Assembly (NCBI GenBank): GCA_026168455.1
Contig: CM047426.1
Location: 83,045,986-83,109,985, forward strand
Direction of reading: 5' to 3'
Length of the DNA stretch: 64,000 bases
Source of the DNA: Theocolax elegans
Taxonomy: Eukaryota; Arthropoda; Insecta; Hymenoptera; Cerocephalidae
Under the pieces are notes generated by a model. It saw nothing but the letters and a program-made list of their open reading frames with translations, did not search any database and was not told where the DNA came from. Shown in pieces: positions 10,842 through 22,380 of this stretch (its first letter is position 1; each line of letters begins with the position of its first letter). The translations under genes and the position numbers were made by a program.

Positions 10842-11916
10842 CCGATTCACTGGTATTGTATCATATATGTACAAATTATTTTCGTCCCAATACTGGTAAT
10901 GTATCATATATGTACAAATTAGATTTTTGTCTGATTTTGACAGAGGTTTGAATCCAAACTTTGTATAATAGGGTTTTTAGGTATGCTGAATCAGATTCTA
11001 AGGTCAGATTTGGAAAAATCAAAATGGCTGATTCAGAATGGCTACCCCTAAAGGTGCGTATGTGAAATAATGGATATATTGTAAAAACTATAAATAATAT
11101 CATTTTTACTATTTTATAAAAAATAACGTAATTTTATCGATATTTAAAAAATGACCAAAATCCATTTTCAACCCCTATTTTTGTAAAACAACCCCTTGGG
11201 AAGGTTGAATTAAAAAAACAACCCTCAAAATCGTTTCAGTGACGTGAAAAACTCCTATATACCAAATATTGTGCATTTTCGTCAAAAAAATGGTCTACCA
11301 TGTAATATTGCCTTTGTATGTTGAGGAAAGAAAATGATTGGTGAAATTATATTATAAGGTGTCAGAATACATTTATTAATTTAAATATATAATTATATTC
11401 GCATAGTATATTATATATCGCTTATTTCGGTTATTACAATGATTTGTTATGATATTGACAATACGATATGGATGAGACAATATGATTAGTGATAAATTAT
11501 ATCTATTCGTTACGTAACGTTATGGCAAGACGCTAACTGTATTTATTGTGCGCTGTTGTAGGCCTCTCATCCGGGTTCGCCGCGTCTTCGTATGATTATT
11601 GGCCTTTTCACAAGAGTGGTCCTTTACGTATATTGAGGATGAATGATAGACCTCGATCTTGGGGATATGTCGGACGTCTCCTTATATCCCATAATTTCCA
11701 ACAGTATGTTCTGTTTGAGCTGAGAACCACTTCGTCGGGCGACTGGAATGAGAGTCTCTCGCAACGGTCATTCGCGAACATTCAAAGGTTCGCGAATTTC
11801 GGCGGCTCGATCCCGGCGAGCGTGATCAGCTGCTCGCGTAGAACCTTGTATATACTACTAGCGTCTTACAACCAGTACTGGGACGAAAGCTAAAAAAAAC
11901 CGAACCAGTGAATCGG
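10842..11916. mobile_element. TTAA-flanked DNA transposon, 1075 bp, non-autonomous
   Basis: TTAA at 10838-10841 and 11917-11920. The ends are inverted repeats CCGATTCACTGGT. A second shared subterminal block, TTTTCGTCCCARTACTGGT, lies about 35-55 bp inside each end. On the left, ACTGGTA plus ATGTATCATATATGTA is directly repeated with a 43-bp period. The right 370 bp is clearly richer in GC and holds an open frame at 11546-11893 that starts at TTG and has no recognised domain. piggyBac-like by target site and CC ends; no transposase is identified. Confidence 0.65.
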
Positions 11917-11920
11917 TTAA

Positions 11921-13212
11921 GGTTGATTGGATTTCCTTTGATATGTCTGCTGCAAGGATAACTGTAGTTTCAGAAAATAATTATATAACTATCGTTACTG
12001 CTTATAACTGTGTTTGCAAACATCATCAAGTGTTTCCAACAATCATTCCTGTACGGCAGACTATGGAATTCAATAAAGCTATAATGATCTTTCCTTATTT
12101 CCTTATTAGGTCTTTAATCTGAAGTTACTCAAATTACATTCACATGTATAACTGTAATGAACGATCCATGGCTGTTGCCCTGACTGTATGGCTAGTCATA
12201 AGAGCCTCATAAAGATCTTGATATTGATCGAAGAAACCTTGTGATTTCTACATTTTTTAGAGAATTAATCAACATGTGTAACGCTGACTGAAGGTACGCT
12301 CTAATCTATTTTAAAAATGTATGAAAGTTAAGTTATTTCTGTGCGAAGTATAAAAAGTGGGGAGAAATATAAATACGGTCACCGTTAAGATACATAGCAT
12401 ATCAATGGACATTGAAAGACTATGATATATTAGTCCAGTCAAATTAGACTTTTTTGTGAAAAAATTATATTGCTAACAAAAAAAATACATTAATATAGTA
12501 TGAAATAACACGAATTAGCCCAACTATTTTCCAAACAAAAATTGTATACGCTGCCCATTAAAAAAATCAAAAAGGTACACAAAAATTGGTTTCTTGCTTT
12601 TTTTTCGAAAACTATTGATAATAGAGACAAAAGTTACGAATACTTTTTGTATAGACCTTGAAAATATTTATTGAGTGAAATAAAGTTTGTCAAAATCACG
12701 TAATTAGTTAATGAAATTGAGTTTGAAACTCAAATATCGATGTATTATATTTCTAACTGGTTTGTCCTGGTCTTTTGAGATAATCAGCAATATCTTCTCA
12801 ACCTTGTGTAATGTTTTTATACGACAGGAAAACTTGTCTTCAATATTGATTTCAACGTTGGAAAGATATTTGTAAATATTTTATTGTTTTCACTGTTATC
12901 ATATGTTAACCATCAAAAGACTCTTATAATCACACTGTCATGATCCGCAATTACTTAATTTTTAAATTTTTTCTAAAAATGATGCAACTGAGTTTCTTTG
13001 TTAATTAATTTTTTATCTTTCTCTAAATATTTTAAGATACTTTCCTCGTTTCTTTATTAACGCGAACAAAAAACAATGTTTATTTGAACTTCTAATATTT
13101 TACAAAATATTAGATCATTCCACCGAAGAAAATTTTAAAGCCAAGTTCACTACAAAGTCACTCCACCTTTTGGTAGTTTCGTTCATTTAAATTGCGAGCG
13201 AAACCGAGGAAG
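11921..13212. other. AT-rich stretch without a recognised gene
   Basis: No protein-like frame or RNA gene is seen. The segment near 12420-12740 has the look of an old repeat, but no second copy was found in the window. Confidence 0.5.
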
Positions 13213-14520
13213 AAAAAGTTAAAGTTACCCCTTGCAGTATAGGATTATCGCTCCTTTTATAAAGCCACTTTCTCGCTTTGTCAATCGGCGAAAGTGTGTC
13301 GCAGCATAGCAGTACTCCCTATCCCCTATTCACCGTAAACTTTTAAAAGTTGGTCGAGAGCTGCAGCACCGGATTACCGTAACGTCTTGAGCCTTTCTCT
13401 CTATACAGGTACCTTCAAACCATCCCCTCAGTTAATATATATATATATACATGTGTATATATATATACATCCGTGTGAAGTTGACGCCCGAAAACCAGAG
13501 TCTCTGTCTTGGTAGCGCGCCTCGTCGTCGTCGTCGTCGTCGTCGTCTTCCTGCATTAATTTCCAAGTTCCGCCTCGCGCGCGCTGCCCTCGTTTAATTT
13601 ACATTTAATTAATTCAATCACTTAGAATTGAATTTCGAAGCCATTCGGAGATCGCATTCTGCGCAGTTCATCCTCCGACTTACTTCTTTTTTTTGCAAAG
13701 TTGTTAGCTCCTTATTTTTTGTGTATTTGTATATATACATATATAGTTCGCTTTTCTAACTTGGTTGGGATGAGGAGCGTTTTATTTTATTGAATTTCAC
13801 TTTGCGCCCGATGGGTGGTGGTAATAAATCAGCCGGTTATATATAACATTTACTTCGCAAATAGACAGGAAAGGCTTTATCGTTGGCTTATGCGATGGAT
13901 ATGCAGTATTAATTTTAGATTAGAACCTATCTCCCGTGTATCTCTCCTTTTTTGATATTCAGCAATTTTCATATTTTTAGTTTCGACTGGTTTTGGTCAA
14001 TATATGGAGTTTTAGTGGAGGGAAGTTGCGCACACATACATACACATACACACACACACATAGTTTCATGAATTATTATTTTATAATTGTTAAGTAGTAT
14101 TAATAAAAAAAATCGGTAACTGCTGTAACATATATTAACTGTTACTTTACGTTTGAAAGAAGAAACAACAAATGTTTCAGAAGATGAATTAAAGCAGTTG
14201 TTTTCTTATTACTTATCCTTTCATATATATTATTTATAATTTAAAAAAAATAAAATTATTAGAAATCCATATAATATACTTTATTTAATTGTTTTATCTT
14301 TTATTATGCGTATGTATCTATGCAACACCATTATATATATCTTCATCATAAAAGAAATCTTATACGTTTTTAAAATGGCCTCTATGGAGTGTTTGTCGAC
14401 CTACTTAAGATCTGAACTTTAGATGCTCATCATCTTACAAAAACTGGTTTTATAAAGTACTTATCCTCTTTTTTTTACCTTATTATAAAAAAGTTGTATG
14501 ACTTTGTTAGGAAACATATG
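13213..14520 (+). repeat. Tandem duplication 1, first copy (1308 bp)
   Basis: Begins AAAAAGTTAAAGTTACCCC and ends GTTAGGAAACATATG. It is repeated head-to-tail at 14521-15845. It contains (TA)n and a run of CGT repeats near 13527-13548. No gene is recognised inside. The DNA is of moderate GC in its first third and AT-rich after that. Confidence 0.9.
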
Positions 14521-14752
14521 AAAAAGTTAAAGTTACCCCTTGCAGTATAGGATTATCGCTCCTTTTATAAAGCCACTTTCTCGCTTTGTCAATCGGCGAA
14601 AGTGTGTCGCAGCATAGCAGTACTCCCTATCCCCTATTCACCGTAAACTTTTAAAAGTTGGTCGAGAGCTGCAGCACCGGATTACCGTAACGTCTTGAGC
14701 CTTTCTCTCTATACAGGTACCTTCAAACCATCCCCTCAGTTAATATATATAC

Positions 14753-14785
<33 letters not shown>

Positions 14786-15845
14786 CATATCCGTGTGAAG
14801 TTGACGCCCGAAAACCAGAGTCTCTGTCTTGGTAGCGCGCCTCGTCGTCGTCGTCGTCGTCGTCGTCGTCTTCCTGCATTAATTTCCAAGTTCCGCCTCG
14901 CGCGCGCTGCCCTCGTTTAATTTACATTTAATTAATTCAATCACTTAGAATTGAATTTCGAAGCCATTCGGAGATCGCATTCTGCGCAGTTCATCCTCCG
15001 ACTTACTTCGTTTTTTTTTGCAAAGTTGTTAGCTCCTTATTTTTTGTGTATTTGTATATATACATATATGTTCGCTTTTCTAACTTGGTTGGGATGAGGA
15101 GCGTTTTATTTTATTGAATTTCACTTTGCGCGCGATAGGTGGTGGTAATAAATCAGCCGGTTATATATAACATTTACTTCGCAAATAGACAGGAAAGGCT
15201 TTATCGTTGGCTTATGCGATGGATATGCAGTATTAATTTTAGATTAGAACCTATCTCCCGTGTATCTCTCCTTTTTTTGATATTCAGCAATTTTCATATT
15301 TTTAGTTTCGACTGGTTTTGGTCAATATATGGAGTTTTCGTGGAGGGAAGTTGCGCACACATACATACACATACACACACACACATATTTTCATGAATTA
15401 TTATTTTATAATTGTTAAGTAGTATTAATAAAAAAAATCGGTAACTGCTGTAACATATATTAACTGTTACTTTACGTTTGAAAGAAGAAACAACAAATGT
15501 TTCAGAAGATGAATTAAAGCAGTTGTTTTCTTATTACTTATCCTTTCATATATATTATTTATAATTTAAAAAAAATAAAATTATTAGAAATCCATATAAT
15601 ATACTTTATTTAATTGTTTTATCTTTTATTATGCGTATGTATCTATGCAACACCATTATATATATCTTCATCATAAAAGAAATCTTATACGTTTTTAAAA
15701 TGGCCTCTATGGAGTGTTTGTCGACCTACTTAAGATCTGAACTTTAGATGCTCATCATCTTACAAAAACTGGTTTTATAAAGTACTTATCCTCTTTTTTT
15801 TACCTTATTATAAAAAAGTTGTATGACTTTGTTAGGAAACATATG
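14521..15845 (+). repeat. Tandem duplication 1, second copy (1325 bp)
   Basis: Almost identical to 13213-14520. The differences seen are mostly (TA)n length, one extra CGT triplet, single-base homopolymer changes and a few substitutions. The small open frame at 15139-15396 appears here only because of those indels, which argues against a gene. Confidence 0.9.
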
Positions 15846-16584
15846 AAATATTTAGATAATATTTATAATACGTACGTGTGTTTATGTATGCCCGTACATT
15901 CTCATGTGCGTTACTCATAGCAGTTCGTAAACTACTTAAGCTCTTCGTTCGTAAACTCTTGACGACTAAAGTCTACATAGAAGTTTGTTTTCTTTACCTA
16001 AAAGTAACTTTTGAAAATTGTTTTTACCCTTTGTTAATATAAATTTAAATACATTATTATTGTAATAACGATATTTGGGATATTTTATTTTATTCTCGGA
16101 TACTCATTATTGTGATAGTTTCTGGATATTCAACTATTCTAAATCAACTAAAATAATTTGATTTGATGAATATGTATCTCAAATGCATATACGTACAATG
16201 TAAATCACCGGAATTTTTTAAATACATATAAAAAACGCAAATGTCAACTATACATATTTCAATTTAATCGATCGTGTATATAATAATATTGATCGCACAT
16301 ACATATATTTATAAGTTCAATTTGAAATCCAGTAAGGAGGTACGAAACGTAGCTGCAAAGAAAATCACGTGGAGGGCGCGCACGCTAGTGCATAAGTAAA
16401 CCTCATCGACGAACGAAACAGCCGCAAGTAAAGGAAGAAGAGCACGAAGTGTGTATACCTACTATACGTCCAGGTCCTTCCTATAAAAGCCCGATAAGGA
16501 TATCGCGCATTTTTCCAGGCCACTGTCCGCGGCGCTCTATAAATTCGCATCACGCTATACCCTTGTCTATATATACGTACGTGC
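15846..16584. other. Unique spacer between duplication copies
   Basis: AT-rich DNA with a moderate-GC patch at about 16360-16560. The minus-strand frame 16365-16643 has no recognised domain and runs into the partial repeat copy. Nothing else is identified. Confidence 0.5.
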
Positions 16585-17040
16585 TTATTGAATTTCACTT
16601 TGCGCCGATGGTGGTGGTAATAAATCAGCCGGTTATATAACATTTACTTCGCAAATAGACAGGAAAGGCTTTATCGTTGGCTTATGCGATGGATATGCAG
16701 TATTAATTTTAGATTAGAACCTATCTCCCGTGTATCTCTCCTTTTTTGATATTCAGCAATTTTCATATTTTTAGTTTCGACTGGTTTTGGTCAATATATG
16801 GAGTTTTAGTGGAGGGAAGTTGCGCACATACATACACATACACACACACACATATTTCATGAATTATTATTTTATAATTGTTAAGTAGTATTAATAAAAA
16901 AAATCGGTAACTGCTGTAACATATATTAACTGTTACTTTACGTTTGAAAGAAGAAACAACAAATGTTTCAGAAGATGAATTAAAGCAGTTGTTTTCTTAT
17001 TACTTATCCTTTCATATATATTTATAATTTAAAAAAAAAA
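16585..17040 (+). repeat. Tandem duplication 1, third partial copy
   Basis: Matches roughly 13787-14250, from TTATTGAATTTCACTTTGCG to the A-run near 17030. It carries several one- or two-base deletions relative to both full copies, for example in the GATGGTGGTGG block and the TATATA block. Confidence 0.85.
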
Positions 17041-18573
17041 AATTAAATAAAAAATTAATTTCTGAACCATTGCCAAGTTTTGGCACTAGACGTCTTACCA
17101 AGATATCGTTATTTTAAATCTCGTGGGGCCGAAATTCGTATATATATAATACACTAAAATATCAGGTGCTCTATATATATATATACATATGGGACCTGAA
17201 ATTTTCGTGTATTGGCGTAAGAGAGAAAAGGGCTAGACTAAAGCTATAAAGCGTCGTTCGCGAGCCTCGAGGATTCTATACTGTATATGTGAGAGAGCAC
17301 AGCACTGGAGTCGATATATATTCCCTTTTACTGGCTTGTTCGCATTCTATCCAGTTGGATGCCTTGAGTATACACCTATACATGTATGTGTATATTTATA
17401 TATATTTACGGGTCGCGTGGGATACTACAAAGAGAGAAAGAGAAAGAGAGAGCGAGAGACAGAGAGAGTTTAGAAGCACGTTAACGACTGAGATCTTGTG
17501 CATGCAGGGGAGAATATATTATTTTATTTATTGCCTTGCATTTAATGATTATTTGAGGCGTGATGAAAATGTTGGCGTTCACTGCTTGGTTTTTTCACGT
17601 ATGATTATTATTATTATTATTTACAATGCATACATAATCCTGATATTATATTTCATATTATTGAATTAAAATCTGGTGATCGTGAATTATTGAATGTAAA
17701 AATTATATTAACAATAATTAATACGGATCAATTAATTATTTACATGTTTATATAACAATAACATATAATATTAAATTATATTAATTGTGAGTTACGGTAA
17801 ATCCATTGAGTGTATTGAATCGTGTATGCATTTTTTCAAGAAATATTAATCTCTAAGATGATGATTTCTTTTTACAAAATTTAATATGAAAACGGACATT
17901 CAATTTATAAGTTTTTTTGCTTGGAGTACAGAGCCTAAATATTAAGTTAACATTCTTTTAAAAAGGTATACATTATTTTACATAGGGTGACAGCATCAGT
18001 ATCTGAACAGACATCAGTGACTGAACATTATATAGTAAAAAATATGCGATACAATTCATTTTACAAATTTTTGTCATTTACGTCTCATCTGATATTGAAG
18101 CCTAAAAAATATTTCTAGTTAATGATTATTATATAATTGATTAATTATATACATTATTTTTAACCAAGTAAAAGAAAATATGACGTGGCCTATTTATTAG
18201 CTGGCCTTATTCGTTCGTTAATTGGTGAAGTCACCCTGGTAAGTGTTTGCTCATAAAGTAGGACTTGTAATATTTTTAGTAAATGAATAAAACAATACGC
18301 TAATAATTAAATAAAGAATATATGTCAAGTAATTGAATTAGGAGAACACTCAGATTTGCAAGGAGGCAATATAGGAAAAGAATTTAATGCATTTAAAATA
18401 TAGTAAAATTATATATATGCATATTCTTTCAATTATTCTAACTTAATAAAAATTATTATTCTTTTGAGATTTCGTATTTTACTCAATGGGATTAAGCCCA
18501 TCAATTTACAATAATATATATAAGTGCTTTATAACATTACGCTCTTTTCGATTTTTGCCGACATCAATACTAA
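17041..18573. other. AT-rich stretch with microsatellites
   Basis: (TA)n at about 17140-17190, an AG-rich run at 17430-17470 and TTA repeats near 17600. The frame 17289-17669 is built over those repeats. No gene is recognised. Confidence 0.5.
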
Positions 18574-18577
18574 TAAA

Positions 18578-18959
18578 GGGGATATCGGACTCAGAAAATG
18601 GTACTTTTTAATATTTTTTTATAAATAAAAGAATACATTTTTTGAAAAAATCCTGAACGCCATGCCCTTATGCATGTTCTAACCAGTATACTCAAATTTT
18701 TTTAGATTTTTGAATCTGTAATTTAATTCTGATTTTTGCGTTGAAAATTCATATCATTTTAGACCAATACTTACCGACCGAAAATTATCTTATCAATTAT
18801 TATTAACAAATTTAATTTTTCTTAAAAAATGAAAACGTCATGCCCTCGCTTTTGCTTTAAACTATCCATATGAATTTTTTCAAATTTTTAATTTAATATT
18901 TCTAAGATAATTCTTATGTTGAAAGGTGGAGATCCGTGTAACTTGGGTCCGACATGCCG
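18578..18959 (-). mobile_element. Probable TTAA-target element, 382 bp
   Basis: The right end is followed by TTAA at 18960-18963 and the left end is preceded by TAAA, a likely mutated copy. The ends are inverted: GGGGATATCGGACTCA on the left, CGGCATGTCGGACCCA on the right when complemented. The body aligns with 1600-1985 in the opposite orientation. No coding capacity. Confidence 0.5.
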
Positions 18960-18963
18960 TTAA

Positions 18964-20859
18964 TTTTAAAATAACTTATCTTAAATTACTGTTCCATTTT
19001 TTTTGCTATAAGACCCATTCGTTTCTGCAGTTCCGATCGAATCGAAAATGATTCCGATAATTGTCTGACGTGATTCCAATTAGCGTGGATTTTTGTCGAT
19101 TTTCCTTACCCAGTTATCGAATGTCTGATAGTGCTTCTCATTCGATACTTGGACGTTCGCAATCATCGCACGCTTGTGTCGCGGACGGGTCTTTGACAAT
19201 CCAGAGAGATTCATCGCTATACTATCCTTATGTATAAGGCCAACACATTATTCTGATTTTCGTGAATAAGGATTACTCTTTCATTCAACTAGTAGTTCCG
19301 CACTAATTATACAAGTAATTGATAAACCTTACTTACATTCTTATAACCATTGCATATGTTGCAAAGAGGAATAAATAATTCATTGTATCGTAATTTCTTT
19401 TAATTTTGGTTCATTGTCTATTGCAGAGAGAAAATTGCCACAAATATGACTAACACCTTAAATTTCGTTTTCTACGTTCGGAGCATGAGTATTATAAATA
19501 TTGAGTGTTGAAAAGAACTGTCGCACTGTTCAAAATATGAAAGGTTAGGATAATCGTATAGTATTACATATAAGTAGACAATGTAGTTACGCTAGGACCT
19601 GCGAAGGTACGTCTATTTAAGTTCATGCATAAAACTTGATTCCATATCGTCCGAAAACAGTAAATAAATAAATATTTTTCCATTTATTCCTTGTTGCTTT
19701 TAAACAAATATTTTTAATTAGTACTATTCTTTATCAAAAATGCGTGCAAATATACTTAAAAAATACATCAATAAATTAGATATAAATTAATAACATAGGT
19801 AAATAATATTATATAAAATCTCAAAGGACAACAGTTGCATATACGAGAATTATACGAAATTATTATTGAAATGTGCAATTTTCGTAAACTATCTTACACT
19901 AATATCTACTAAAAGTAAAAACCAACAAAATTACTCGCTAACTTTTCCGAACAGTGTATAACCACTAAACCGCCCTCGCGCTTTCACCAAAAGGATGTCT
20001 AAAGCAAAACAGCATAATGCGCCGTGGGAATATACATATTAGGTACTTACAGCACATATCTATATATATATATACATATAAAAGCTGAGGAAGCAGGACT
20101 GCAAGCCGAAATACGCATCGGATATTTTCCAGCTCATTAACTTTTCCTTGATTGTACGAGCCGTTAAACTCACGCAGACGTATAAATAATGATAAACCAG
20201 TTCTATTTAGCCATTTCGTCGTCAGAAGGGGAGGATAAAATAGTTCGTGTGTAGAGGGTACGCGGGAAATTTAAACGCGATTCCCGCATTTGCATTGTAT
20301 ATGTATCTGTGTGTGTATATATGTTAATATATATATGTATACAACACAGCCTTCATTTCCTCGAAGAAAAGAAAGTTAGAGAGCGATCGAAGGAGGGCGT
20401 ATCGATATTATGCAAATCTTAATTCGGTTTGGTGAAAACTCATTAAATTAGGTAGCAAGGTGGGTATTCTCGCGACGCGAATAGAAGGCATCTTTTCTCA
20501 CGAGGGGACCCTCCAACGTCGTGGCATGCACGAATAGTTGTTCAGATCGTTTTCGGGTCTTGTGAATTGCATTCGAACGGAAATATCGAGAAGCATCTCC
20601 AGTTCTACCAATTCTGGAGGAGTACTTTAACGTATGCAAGCCTGTTACGTGATAATTTACAAACAGATCGGATATTCTGTGATTTTTTCTTCTATGTGAT
20701 CACATTAGATCTTCTTTATTTCTGTACTAACAAAAAAGTATTTTACATCCAAGAAGATCTTTATATGTATAGTAGAATTACTTACGAATTGACTGAGAAC
20801 CAGTACATCCGTATCAGTAAATATATTTATATATAGAGTGAAGAATATTATATCCATAT

Positions 20860-20904
<45 letters not shown>

Positions 20905-22213
20905 CATATATAGGAGGGGGCGTTATCATATCATTATAGATGATGGTCAGTTAAACAGTAACATATCGCAGCTGGTACCAAAATCAATCACGTCGATTTG
21001 GTACAAGCCACCAAAATCACCTCACCGTTCATATTTGCACGGGTATAACCCATAGCAGTTACAAGATTTTCCAGACTCGGCGCGCAGGTGTTGCCCATAC
21101 CAATTCCATTAATAACCGAAGGATCGCACACACCAATTGACCGAAGCGCGTTATATAACTCATCCTCTCTATATAACCGAACGTGTTTAATCCTCTGATT
21201 TTCCGCCGATATTCAATAAAAAAAGTGTTATTTTTTATCATTTTGTTAAATTATCAAGGTATCAATATCCTTTTCAATAATTCTAGTAATTTATGCAATA
21301 GTTTTATGATAAATTATAATATTTACAAGAAAATGTTGTTTTGATCTGATTATTCAATAATTATGCAAATTATGTATACGTACATGTACACAGTACGTAT
21401 ATATACATAGATATGTATTATTGTTACGCGGATGTAGAAAGATACTGCAGAGGAAAAGTGAAAAAAAAACTAAACTTTTACGTGAGATAAAGAGAGAGTG
21501 AGGGAGAAAAAGAGAGATAAAGCAAAAGATATGGCGTACGTGGGAAAATTTTCCCTACGATTACGCGATAACGTGAAATTCAGCGTGGGAGTTACGGCTC
21601 GCGGATGATAAATAATAATTTCGGCGGGCGTGCGCCCAATTTCTTTTTTGTTTGAAAAACGCTTTGCTCGCGCATCCACATTTGCATATATACACAGGGC
21701 GTACTTTCGCGGAATGCATTTTTATCATTGCTCGATTTTTTGCGAGATTCGGCAGAAAAATTTCGTGGAAACTTCGTAGGATAAGCGGCGATTTGGTAAA
21801 GCAAAAATTAAAAAGCGAGAGATTCGGTTACGATTGCTATCCGTATATGGTGTAGAGGAAAACGAAATATTGTTACCACGATTCTTCTTTTATTTATTTA
21901 TATATACAAACGACTGAAATAAATCGAGTCCTTTGGGTATTGATATTTATAGGTCAACGATATATAATTTGTTTGGATAAAGAATATATATGGACACTCA
22001 ATGAAATTACAGCTTTCATCGAAATAATATGTATGTTTTACAAGCTAAACATTATAAAGAGCTCATATGAGATATTCATTTACATATTGATAATGTACAA
22101 AATTTAAATAAAATTGAATTGGATTACTTTAAGTTAAACAAAATGTATATGATAATCATGTAATTCCAAAGAGTACGTACAAATGCTATATTTAAATGAG
22201 CACCTTACGAAAA
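18964..22213. other. Unique AT-rich DNA, no gene recognised
   Basis: Includes (TA)n tracts near 20060-20080, 20320-20340 and 20860-20915, and an AG-rich run near 21490-21520. The short frames here are not protein-like or overlap on both strands. I see no RNA gene or mobile element in it. Confidence 0.5.
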
Positions 22214-22380
22214 CTGGGTTCGATTCTCGGTCTCTTGACACGTACCGCTGGGGAATGTATATATCAACAAGAACTTTCTTCAGACATCCAATGATTCTGC
22301 AAGTAATTAGCACCGTATCGGGAGCATAAAAAGAGCCACGGGGATATGAAAACTGTAGTCTCCGAAGTTAAAGCACTTAC
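22214..22380 (+). repeat. SINE-like dispersed repeat, copy B
   Basis: Sister of 10581-10745. Starts CTGGGTTCGATTCTCGG, which resembles a tRNA T-arm/B-box string, and continues through ATTAGCACCGTATCGGGAGC. No poly-A tail or target duplication could be fixed. Confidence 0.4.

Noticed and set aside
11546..11893. 115-codon frame as a transposase
   Set aside because: It starts at TTG, shows no DDE/DDD motif that I can place, and ends inside the element's inverted repeat region.
22214..22240. tRNA gene suggested by GGTTCGATTCTCG
   Set aside because: No cloverleaf or acceptor pairing could be built around it. It is treated as SINE-like repeat sequence instead.
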